A DNA stretch of 64,000 nucleotides, from assembly GCA_023935145.1 (NCBI GenBank), contig CM043699.1, positions 125,894,036 through 125,958,035 on the forward strand, read 5' to 3'. This stretch comes from Bretschneidera sinensis (lineage: Eukaryota; Streptophyta; Magnoliopsida; Brassicales; Akaniaceae). The position numbers were made by a program, and so were the translations under genes. Under the pieces are notes generated by a model. It was not told the DNA's origin. It saw only the letters and a list, made by a program, of their open reading frames with translations, and searched no databases. Positions 46,850 to 56,476 of the stretch are shown one piece after another. Each line of letters begins with the position of its first letter. Within the stretch, counting starts at the first letter, position 1.

Positions 46850-48571
46850 ATGTGGATGAATCCAGCGCCAGTTTCACAGTCTTTAGAGGACGCCCTCAAG
46901 GATTTCATTAAAATGACCGGCCCGTCCCTTAATGCTGCCAACACTTTCAATGTTGAAAGCTGTTCCATCTGTGCTAGTCCCATGCATCTAGCACAGAATT
47001 GCCCATCAATGCCGGCTTGTGCCGAGTATCCTATGGAACAAATGAATGCTTTCAATGACTGTTGTTGGCAATCAAATGGATCTTGCTTCGAAACATACAA
47101 TCCAGGGTGGTGGGACCACTCTAATTTTTCATGGGAGCAGAACCAACCAATGAATCAGGGAGGAGCCCCTTACCATGCTCACAATCAATACACTCCCGAA
47201 TTTCCTCCACCAATTCCAAATTATGGTCACTCAGCTTATCCAGCACCATCACCCGCTCACCAAGCTCCCATTCAAGCGCCAGTGTCGGTTTCACAGTCAT
47301 TGGAGGACGCTCTCAATGATTTCATGAAAGCGACTAGCCAATCTATGAGTGAAGTGATGAGTGCAACAATAGAAAACACCCAAGCGATTGCCACACTAGA
47401 GAGTCAAATTGATCAGATCGCAAGTTACGTGGGTGAAGGCGAGGAAGGAGAGTTCCCCAGTCAATCTGAGCCTAACCCAAAGGAACAGTTTGCAGTGGGA
47501 AATTCTTCAACTCCAATGCATTGGCAGGAACAAGTGCAATCAACTGTCCCATACTTGTTTGGGAGACAAGTGGACAATCAAGTGGAAGAGAACCCTGCTA
47601 TGCACCAAGGGCAAGAGAGTGGCAACAATGAGAAGAGAGATGCTGAGCCATCTACAGCCACTCGTATTATTAAGGATCTCTCTAGGTCGTTTTTACCTAA
47701 AGCGCCTTACCCTGAGAGACTACAAGTGCCCAAGAAAGAAGGGAAGTCTGAGGACATTATAGAGGCATGCTTTGCTCAGTTTGAAGAAGATTTGGATTTA
47801 GATAAGTTACTTGAGCAAGCAAATACTATCGTGGAGTCTACTCCTCGGGAGAGTAGTAGGACAGAGGAGACTATGGATGAATCCCATATTAAGGATCCCT
47901 TGGAGGCATGCTTTGCTCACTTTGGAGAGGACTTGGGCTTAGATAAGTTACTCGATGAAGTAAATGTCATTTTGGAGTCTGATCCTCAAGAAAGCAATGA
48001 GAAGGAGGAGACCGCCGCACCTGAAACCCCCAAGAAGGAACTTCAGCCTTTACCAAATAATATTAAGTATAAGTTCCTAGGTTCAGCCGATAGTTTTCCT
48101 GTGATTATACCTTCCGATTTGGGTGATGCTCTAGAGGAGAAATTATTTGACGTCTTAAGAGAGCATAAGGAAGCCATAGGCTGGACTATTGAGGATGTCA
48201 AGGGGATCAGCCCCTCGGTGGTGATGTACACGATACAGTTGGAGGAGAATGCCAAGCCATCGAGGGAGCCACAAAGAAGGCTCAACCCTGCTTTGCAAGA
48301 GGTTGTGAGGGCGAAAGATATTAAGCTGTTAGAGGCAGGGATCATTTATCCCATCTCTGATAGCAAGTGGGTGAGCCAGATTCCAATCGTGCCCAAACGT
48401 GCTGAATTTACAGTAGTAAATAAAGACAACGAGTTGGTTCCAACTCGAGTGCAGTCAAGATGGAGAAAGTGTCTAGACTACCGTAAATTGAATGCTGCCA
48501 CTAGGCCTGATCATTTTCCATTCCCATTTATTGATCAGATGGTGGAGAGCTTAGTTAGGCATGTTTACTAA
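46850..48571 (+). CDS. chimeric Gag-RT fragment ORF of C1, 573 codons
   Basis: The ORF starts at the first ATG after a 100-base leader. It lacks the capsid-like domain: the zinc knuckle (CX2CX4HX4C, residues 38-51) is almost at the N-terminus. A proline-rich linker follows, then a SQSLEDAL motif repeated from the start. Next is an acidic duplication, EACFAQFEEDLDLDKLL and EACFAHFGEDLGLDKLL (about 303-331 and 350-378). From residue 395 it enters the RT N-terminus (IGWTIEDVKGISP, AGIIYPISDSKW, CLDYRKLN) and stops after HFPFPFIDQM, before the catalytic box. No protease site is present. The frame is open across at least three deletion joints, so it may be maintained or simply young. A role in packaging is possible but unproven. 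Confidence 0.88.
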   Translation: MWMNPAPVSQSLEDALKDFIKMTGPSLNAANTFNVESCSICASPMHLAQNCPSMPACAEYPMEQMNAFNDCCWQSNGSCFETYNPGWWDHSNFSWEQNQPMNQGGAPYHAHNQYTPEFPPPIPNYGHSAYPAPSPAHQAPIQAPVSVSQSLEDALNDFMKATSQSMSEVMSATIENTQAIATLESQIDQIASYVGEGEEGEFPSQSEPNPKEQFAVGNSSTPMHWQEQVQSTVPYLFGRQVDNQVEENPAMHQGQESGNNEKRDAEPSTATRIIKDLSRSFLPKAPYPERLQVPKKEGKSEDIIEACFAQFEEDLDLDKLLEQANTIVESTPRESSRTEETMDESHIKDPLEACFAHFGEDLGLDKLLDEVNVILESDPQESNEKEETAAPETPKKELQPLPNNIKYKFLGSADSFPVIIPSDLGDALEEKLFDVLREHKEAIGWTIEDVKGISPSVVMYTIQLEENAKPSREPQRRLNPALQEVVRAKDIKLLEAGIIYPISDSKWVSQIPIVPKRAEFTVVNKDNELVPTRVQSRWRKCLDYRKLNAATRPDHFPFPFIDQMVESLVRHVY

Positions 48572-48576
48572 TGTTG

Positions 48577-48625
48577 GGTCTGGCTGAAGACGTTAAACTT
48601 AGCGCTCATGGGAGGCACCCCACAG
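48577..48625 (+). promoter_or_regulatory. H1 motif block (C1)
   Basis: GTCT and AGAC pair around GGCTGA, then AGCGCTCATGGGAGGCACCC, nearly identical to family B. Confidence 0.55.
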
Positions 48626-48797
48626 CTTATCTTTTCTTTTGTTTATTTATTATTTCGCATTTTTATGATTAACGTTTGTTTCCAGTTTTTATTTTTCAGG
48701 GACAAAGTGTACTTTAGTTCAAGTTTGGGGGTATGCTATGAGCCATACCAGTCCAGATAGTTCTCCATATCTCAGGTCAGCTCTTTCCATATTAGTC

Positions 48798-48835
48798 ACA
48801 CATTGGGGTCAATGTGTAATTTAAGTTTGGGGGTA
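48798..48835 (+). promoter_or_regulatory. hairpin H2 with internal purine tract (C1)
   Basis: Perfect 8-bp stem ACACATTG/CAATGTGT, loop GGGT, then AAGTTTGGGGGTA. A further tract copy without hairpin is at 48720-48732. Confidence 0.6.
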
Positions 48836-49777
48836 CGGGAGACACATCACACACTTTGTCCTAATTTGTTGTCTTTTCGTCATAGAGATAAATGCATGCT
48901 CATGTTATCGTGAAATTTTGGTTGATCTAAACATTTTCTGTGATGTGATGTCATTGGTGAGCTTAACATTTTGAACACATGATCTGGTGATAAATTTTTA
49001 AAATTTAGTTACTTACTTTAGGCATTTTGAGAATTCACATGTTTGATCTAATCTAACACGAGCACATTAGCACAAATTATGTGAGGTATGACATGTGATT
49101 TTAATGTGTATTTTTCCTTATCTTAACTGAAACTGGATGACTTGTTGGATGAACTCTTGGGCATAGGAAAATATAAAAAAAAAAATATTATCAATAAACT
49201 TTTTGCTGAGTAACTGGACCTCTTGCCTCAGTAAGTAGTGAGTGTTCACGTCAAAAGGTGGAATTTTGCTTGGTAATATTAAGGTCGGTTTAATTTCGTA
49301 GCCTTTTTTACTCGAGTTAGTAAGTCCTTAGGGGTGTCTTTACACCTAATGCCCTAAAACCACCTGGTTTGGGAGTCATTGACTTAACACTCGCTACATG
49401 GGTCAATTAGAAAGCTTAAGGGAACTAAACATAGCCGTGCCTTATTAAAAAAAAAAAAATACTATGCCTTTGTCGTTCATTTTTGATGGGAAATTCGGTG
49501 TATCTTGAGACATGGAGACCTTACACATTAGAGTTACTTGGAAGCTTCATTTTTATATGCTAATTCACCTTACACTGATTCAAGCTTGTGATGCCTTATC
49601 CTGCCTTTTGTAAGTAATTAGATTTTAACATTTCTATTCATTGCGAAGATGGGTTTACCTTTTTAAGCTTGCTTATGAATGAATATCATGGTGATGTGTG
49701 CTCCTTAAATTTTTGGATACCATGAGTGATGACTTTATCTTTATGTTCTTTGTTTTTCATTGAGTCTTTTATTTTGT

Positions 49778-49816
49778 TTTGCTAAGGGACTAGCAAATTG
49801 TAAGTTTGGGGGTATT
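49778..49816 (+). promoter_or_regulatory. hairpin H3 and polypurine tract (C1)
   Basis: TTTGCTA and TAGCAAA arms, then AAGTTTGGGGGTATT abutting the 3' LTR. Confidence 0.75.
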
Positions 49817-51110
49817 TGATGAGTGCCAAATATTGCATATTTTGGCCCTCTAATTTACATTTGTTAGCTTAGGAATTTGTTACTTTGAGTTGTTTTCGTT
49901 GTTTTTCAGGTTTACAAGCACTGGTAAAGGAGTTTCACTAAAATTGCCAGAATTGCCCGTACAGATCAATTATCTTTGAAAATTAAACTGTATTGATTCA
50001 AGAAGAACCAGGATATGAGCCATATATGCTTAGAAAGATCCAAAAGTCTATTTTCTGGAGAATTTTACGGCTCATAAAAATGATTTTTCTACAGAAAGTT
50101 ATTGCCGTTCTAGTAGACAAAGGTCAGGCTGTGCGGGCTGTGCGGGCTGTGCGGGATTTCAGCGTGAACAGAAGTTTTGAAGGGCATGTGAAGACTTAAA
50201 TCCAACATCCCACATTGGTTGGAAACACATTTCTATATCCCACATCCCACATCGGATTGGAAATACATTCCACTTGTGGTATTTGCCTATATAAGACCCA
50301 CTCCACTTCATCATTCAGTGTACAATTCCTGAGCCACTTTGGTGTTTACCGGTGGACGTCCGCTAGCATTCTGGTGGATCCCGAAGGCATTGCTACCACG
50401 AGGGGAAGCGCCGCCCGTCAGTGAGTGGAATTTCTCCCATGTAAAGTTGTTTATTTATTTCTTTATATTCAGTTGTTTTAGTTTAAATGTTTAGCACTTT
50501 TTATTATAGTTTTATAGTTATGAGTGGCTAGACTCTTCAGCTAAGGTTGAAGATAAAGCCCCGCCGTTGTTTGGCGTAGTAGTTCAGATTTGCTTGTACA
50601 AATCTGACAATTTTTAGTATAAATGTTCTGTCAATTATTTGAGTTAATCTTATAATTGATTGAGTTTAAATTGTCTGTTGGATTTTCTTTGTGTTTCATC
50701 TGATGGATACATTGAATACTTTTCGATTAAATTGGATTCCCTTTGTGATTTGTTAAGAGCGGATACATCGGGTGCTTTTGGTTTAGTTGGGATATTCTTT
50801 GTTTTTTGTCTTATAGTTGGATTCATAGAATGTTTTGATAGGCTATATTTTTAGAACATGTATGCTTAACTTCGGTGGGGTGGATTCAGAAACCTTAGTG
50901 CTTTTTATTATTAGATTTTAAATCAATTTAATTTAGTTTTAATTTATTTTGTAATATCATTCTGAAATTTGGAACTAGGTTAAAATAAGATTAATTTAGA
51001 TTAAAAATTATATTTTCACAACGCAATTCCCTGTGGATTCGACCTCGCACTTGCACAACGCTATACTGCAAATGACTCGTGCGCTTGCGAGTAATTTAAA
51101 ACTCACAACA
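49817..51110 (+). repeat. 3' LTR of C1
   Basis: TGATGAGTGCC to CTCACAACA. It has three GGCTGTGCGG units where the 5' LTR has two. TATA at 50287-50295. Confidence 0.94.
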
Positions 51111-51290
51111 AGTAACTGGACAGAGAGATACCAGTCGACTGGATAAAGATACTAGTCGACTGGGTCTTTCATAAAACATAAAATTTTGAGCTCCAACTTG
51201 GAATTTTAGCAAGAGATGATTTATCTATGCCATCTTGAGTGAGAGATATATTAAATGGGAGTTAATACTCATTCACTAGATGTCATCCAA

Positions 51291-51700
51291 TCAAACACAC
51301 ATATTTTCATAATTTTTTAAGCCCATTAATAGTCTAATCTTGCTAAAGCTATCTTCATTCAAGGACTTAGTAAGAATGTCAATAATTTGGTCTTCTGAAG
51401 AGATGAATTCTAATCTCATATCACCCCTTTGAGCATGGTCTCTTATGAAGTGATGTCTTATTTCTATATGTTTGGTTCTCGAATGTTGAATAGAGTTTTT
51501 GGTCAAGTTGATAGTGTTATGTTATCACAATGAATTGGAACATTTTTAAAGTTCATGTCGTAGTCTTCTAATTGTTGTTTCATCCACAACAACTTCCGGC
51601 TGTTACATATTCCGCTTCGGCGGTTGATAGTGCAACCGAATTTTTTTTCATAGAAAACTAAGAGGTTAACATTGCACCTAAAAATTGGCATGTACCACTA
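51291..51700 (-). pseudogene. copia RNase H end
   Basis: EDYDMNFKNVPIHCDN, then IEIRHHFIRDH and IDILTKSLNED, the usual end of plant copia polyproteins. A frameshift lies near 51510. Confidence 0.85.
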
Positions 51701-51765
51701 GTGCTTTTTCTATCTAGCCTACAACCCGGGAAATTAGCATCCGAATATCCTACAAGCTCAAAAGT

Positions 51766-52775
51766 TTATTTTCTAGAATACCATAACCCTAGGTTTTGAG
51801 TGCCTTGTAAATATCTTAGGATTCTTTTTACAGCAATTACATGTGATTCCTTAATATTAGCTTGAAATCTAGCACACGTGCATACATCGAACATTATATC
51901 AGGTCTACTTGCAATTACATAAAGTAAAGCTCCTATCATGCTTCTATAAGTTTCAGTATCTACACACTTACCTTTCTCATCTAGGTCAAGTTTTTTAGAA
52001 GTTCTCATAGGAGTACCAATTGACTTTGAGCTTTCCATCCCAAACCTCTTTAATAGGTCCTTAGTGTACTTTGATTGATTGATGAAGATGTCTTCTTTCA
52101 ATTATTTGATTTGAAGTCCAAGAAAATAGGTAAGCTCTCCCATCATGCTCATTTCAAATTCACCTTGCATACACTTAACAAACTTTTGACACATAGATTC
52201 ATTAGTAGCACCAAATATAATATCATCAACATATATTTGGACTAGTAGTGTGTCATTTTTGTGAGTTTTTGTGAAGAGAGTTGTGTCTATTTTTCCTCTT
52301 GTAAAACAATTTTCAAGCAAAACTTACTTAGTCTTTCATACGATGCTCTTAGAGCTATCTTCAACCCATTGAGAGCTTTAGAAAGCTTATATACATGGTT
52401 TGGAAGACTAGGATTTTAAAATCCAAGAGGTTGCTCAACATACACCTCTTCTTCTATAAAACCATTTAGAAATGTACTTTTTACATCCATTTGAAATAGC
52501 TTAAATTTATTAAAGCATGCAAAGGCCAATAACATACAAATGGCTTCTAATCTTGCTACAGGAGCATAGGTCTCATCAAAATCTATTATTTCTTCTTGAG
52601 TATATCCCTTAGCAACTAGTCTAGCCTTGTTCCTAGTTACTATTCTATTTTCATCCATTTTATTTCTACATACCCATTTGGTTCCTATTATTGTGTGATT
52701 CTTTGATCTAAGAACTAGATTCCATACTTTATTCCTTTCAAATTGATTTAATTCTTCTTGCATAGCATTTATCAA
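51766..52775 (-). pseudogene. copia reverse transcriptase
   Basis: N-terminal [11 protein letters not shown] and [23 protein letters not shown], and the [21 protein letters not shown] block. Then comes the catalytic IYVDDIIFG and FLGLQI, with the RT-RNase H connection SRPDIMFDVCTCARFQ. Stops lie near 52413, 52321 and 52100, with a frameshift in between. Confidence 0.9.
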
Positions 52776-52779
52776 ATCA

Positions 52780-53425
52780 ACATATTTTTCGACTTCTATA
52801 AAAGTCTTAAGTTCTACTTGAGATAAATAGGCTACACAATTACAAATATTTCTTATAGAGGATCGAGTTCTTACCCTTTATGAAGGATCACCAATCATTT
52901 GATCGATTGGATGATAATTCACATACCTCCAATCTTTGGGAAGACTGTCCTCTTGTTGACTTGTAGATGGTTGATCAAGATTGAGAGCATCTACCTCTTG
53001 ATTTGTTTGAGGTTGGCTCTCCTTTAGCTCAACAATAGGAGCATGTGTTTCCATTCTTGAAAAAAAATTTGCATCATCATTAAAAGATATTAAACCACTA
53101 CTAATTGGGATAGACTCATCAAAGGCAACATGTATGGATTCTTCAACCATTAGAGTTCTTTTGTTAAAGACTCTATAAGCTTTACTAGAGGTTGAATATC
53201 CTAAGAATATCCTTTCATCGGTCTTTGAGTCAAATTTACCTAAATTAGTTTTATTGTTATTTAGGATGAAGTACTTGTAACCAAAGGCATGAAAATAAGA
53301 GATATTAGGCTAACCTTTCCATAGTTCATATGGAGTTTTGTCAAGCATAAGCCCAATTAAAACTATATTTAAAACATAACAAGAAGTGTTTACCGCTTCT
53401 GCCCAAAAGTATTTTGGCAAATTGT
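52780..53425 (-). pseudogene. copia integrase C-terminus and linker to RT
   Basis: Decayed coding sequence. SGLISFNDDANFF and the linker PKDWRYVNYHPIDQMIGDPS, typical of the segment just before copia RT, are readable at 52878-53150. The part up to 53425 holds recognisable KRTLMVEES and KFGYKYFILNN-like stretches broken by stops. Confidence 0.7.
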
Positions 53426-53426
53426 T

Positions 53427-53890
53427 TTAACAAAGCATTGTTCTTGAAAATTCCTCTAGAGCTCTATTTTTCCTCTCAACAACTCCATTTTGTTGAGGAG
53501 TTCTAGGTGTTGAAAAATTGTGATCAATTCCATTTTCATCACAAAATTTTGAAAAGCTCTGGGTTTCAAATTTTTTTCCATGATCACTTCTAATGCTTGA
53601 AATAGAAATACCTTTTTCATTTTGAATCTTCTTGTAAAAGTTCACAAATCCTTTATATGCTTCATCCTTGTAAGCAATAAAAATAACAAAGGTATATCTT
53701 GAATAATCATCAACAATAACAAGAGCATATTGATGGCCACCTAGAAAAATGGTACTTATTGGACGAAACAAGTCCATATGCAAAATTTTCAATGGTCTAC
53801 AGGTTGAGATTATATTTTTTTATTTAAAAGAAATTCTTGTTTGTTTTCCCATTTGACAAGCATCACACACCTTATCTTTTTCAAATTTGA
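53427..53890 (-). pseudogene. copia integrase core
   Basis: Core with LHMDLFRPIS, VDDYSRYTFV, the RSDHGKKFE aspartate and the glutamate in GVVERKNRALEE. The zinc-binding part lies to the right, around 53800-53890, with stops. Confidence 0.88.
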
Positions 53891-53969
53891 TTTTTGGAAG
53901 TCCAATGACTAAATCTTTTCTTGAAATAATTTTAAGCAAATCTATGCTCATATGGCCAAGTCTTATATG

Positions 53970-54365
53970 TCATAGCCATGAGTTTTCACTAAAAGCGGGA
54001 AAAAAATTTTTATTTTCCGAATGCAAAGATTTTAAATCAACTGTATAGATATTTTCGTGTCTATTGCCAACAAACTTGATCTTATTACTTTTGATGTCTA
54101 TAACTAGACAATGAGAGGTTTCAAATATGACTTTGTTACCTTTGTCACATAGTTGACTAATACTAAGTAAATTTGGTTTAAGGCCTTGCACATATAAAAC
54201 ATTATCAACAGTTGAGAAATCATTACCAACTTTGCCATGCTCGATGATTTTTATCTTTGTGTTTTCTTCAGTTATGACGTGTCTGCCATCCCTTAAAGTT
54301 ATCGCTTTGAACATCCTTTGATCACCGGTCATATGCTTTGAGCATCCACTATCAAGGTACTAATA
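53970..54365 (-). pseudogene. copia protease and pre-integrase segment
   Basis: Protease site YLDSGCSKHMTGD near 54325-54362, with a stop just upstream, then LLSISQLCDKG and the pre-integrase block. Confidence 0.85.
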
Positions 54366-54398
54366 GTTACCTTTTTCCTTAGTGTACAGACATGTACA

Positions 54399-55023
54399 TT
54401 ACACAAGGATATACAATTGCACTTTTAGGTATCCAAAATTTATTGGATCCTTTGGAGTTAGTCCTAGAAAATATAGTTCCTTTAGAGACCCATACTTTCT
54501 TAATATTATAAGGTGCTCAATAATTGTAACATTTATGAATACGCATGTTACCTCCAGGAAATGTATGATGGTAATTTCTAGGATGTGCATTTGTAGCATA
54601 CAAGTTATGAACATACATGTTATCACTAGGATATACATGGTGGTAATTCCTAGGATGTGAATTTCTAGTATGTGCATTTCATAAATGATTATTCCTAGCA
54701 TTTGCATTTCTTGGGTGAGCATGCATATATGCATGTGTATTTCTAGGATGCTTATCTCTAGTGTATGCATTAGGATTTAAATTCGCATTCTTAGACCTAC
54801 TAGCATATATTGAGAGAGTGCTTTTAATCTTTCTAGTGGCCTTGGAGGTGGAGGCTTCATTCACACATGTTGCTATCATGAACAAAGTCTCTTTTGACTT
54901 TTGTGTGCCTAATGGAGAATAACCCAAGCCGAATTTTCCAACACTTAACTTTTGGTAAGATAGCACTTCATCTATCTTTTCTTTTCCAAGCATAAGTCTA
55001 GATATAGTGCTATTCAATTCCAT
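54399..55023 (-). pseudogene. copia gag C-terminal part with His/Asn-rich repeats
   Basis: MELNSTISRLMLGKEKIDEVL and KFGLGY match the copia gag tail. After this, short HPRNYHH-type repeats recur about every 20 residues (54500-54750) in place of an obvious zinc knuckle. Several stops and frameshifts interrupt the part nearest protease. The gag N-terminus is beyond C2. Confidence 0.7.
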
Positions 55024-55077
55024 TATTTCTTCTTTAAAATATCATTTTCATTTTTTAGATAATCTTGTGAAGAGTTA

Positions 55078-56476
55078 TGTTGTGAGTTTTAAATTACTCA
55101 CAAGTGCACGAGTCATTTGCAATATAGTGTTGTGTAAGTGCGAGGTCGAATCCACAGGGAATTACGTTGTGAAAATATTTTTTATCTAAACTAACCCTAT
55201 TTTAACCTAGTTCCGAGTTTTGGATTGTATCTTGCAAAGAAATATAAACTAAACTAAATAGATTTAAAACAAATAATAAAAATATTAAGGTTTTTGAATC
55301 CACCCCACCAAAGTAAAGCATATATGTTCATGTTCTATATAAAAATAATCTATCAAATCATTCAATGAATGCACCATTATACAAATCACGGCGAATACCC
55401 AAACTAAACCAAAACCATCCAATGTATCCGTTTAATTCACAAATCACAATGGATATCCAATCTAATTTGAATGATCTGCTGTATCTGGCAGATGAAACAC
55501 AAAGAATATCCAATATAACAATTTAAAAACAATCAATCATAATATTTTACTCAAATAATTGAACGGAACATTTGTACTAAATAATATCAGAATTGTATGA
55601 ACAAATCTGAAAATATTATGCCAAACAATGGCAAGGCTTCATCTTCATCTTCAACCTTAGATGAAGATTTTAGCCTCTCATAATTATGAAACTAAAGTTC
55701 ACAATAAAAGTTCAAAATATTAAACTTTAAAACTAAAAAAGAAATAAATTAAAACTGACTATACATTGGGAGAAATTTCACTCGCTGTTGGGCGGTGCTT
55801 CCCCTCTTGGTAGCAAAGCCTTCGAGATCCACCAGAATACTAGAAGAAGTCTTTCGGATTGCATGCCAATTTCTTTAGTGAGGTGGGGCTTTTATAGAGA
55901 AAATATGTTTCAAATTCAATGTGGGATACTGCCCGACTGCATTCGATCACAGTCTTGTGCGCTCGAGCGCAGCATGGTGCACTGCCTTACCTTTGTCTAC
56001 TAAAACTGCCATAACTTTCTCTAGAAAAATCATTTTTATAAGCTGTAAAATTCCTCAGAAAATAGACATCCAGATCTTTCCAAAAATATATGGCTCATTT
56101 CCGGGTTTTTCCTGAATCAATTCAGTAAAATCCATAAAAATGACTAATCTGCACGCTGAAATCACACACAGTCTGACCTTTGTCTACTAAAACTACCATA
56201 ACATTCTCTAGAAAAATCATTTTTATGAACCGTAAAATTCCTCAGAAAATAAAAATCCGAATCTTTCAAAAAATATATGGCTCATCTCCTGGTTCTTCCT
56301 GAATCAATACAGTAAAATCCACAAAAATGACTGATTTGTACAGGCAATTCTGGCAATTTTAGTGAAACTCCTTTCCGAGTGCTTGTAAACCTGTAAAACA
56401 AAAAAAAAACTCAAAGTAATAAATTCCTAAGCTAACAAATGTAAATTAAGGGGCCAAAATTTGCAATATTTGGCAC
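55078..56476 (-). repeat. C2: family C LTR, minus strand, with internal duplication
   Basis: In element orientation it ends CTCACAACA at 55078; its start is missing about five bases at 56476, where B4 begins. U3 carries two tandem copies of the 190-bp module (55979-56168 and 56173-56362). Next to it is the 14-base palindrome TGCGCTCGAGCGCA (near 55957-55970). No target duplication could be matched. Confidence 0.85.

Larger units (their letters stand above)
48572..49777 (+). other. 3' region of C1
   Basis: Non-coding. It begins a few bases after the ORF stop with the H1 block (48577-48625), has purine-tract copies at 48720-48732 and 48823-48835, and ends at H3. No protein is supported. Confidence 0.8.
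45440..51110 (+). mobile_element. C1: complete but deleted Ty3/gypsy element
   Basis: LTRs of 1285 and 1294 bp, flanked by AGTAA (45435-45439 and 51111-51115). The internal part is only about 3.1 kb: primer site, one 573-codon ORF, and a 3' region with H1, H2, H3 and purine tracts. The LTRs differ by about 25 substitutions plus one 9-10 bp repeat unit by eye (about 98% alike), so it is among the younger insertions. It depends on other elements for protease, RT and integrase. Confidence 0.94.
51111..55077 (-). mobile_element. SIRE-like Ty1/copia element, internal part
   Basis: On the minus strand the order is gag end, protease, integrase, RT, RNase H, the copia order. RT has YVDDIIFGATN and integrase has NFSTPRTPQQNGVVERKN, closest in my memory to the SIRE/Maximus group. 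The 5' side is cut by C2 at 55078. The 3' LTR is split by C1. All frames are broken. Confidence 0.88.

Noticed and set aside
54382..54770. Methionine/isoleucine-rich ORFs on both strands
   Set aside because: Frame shadows of the copia gag repeats.
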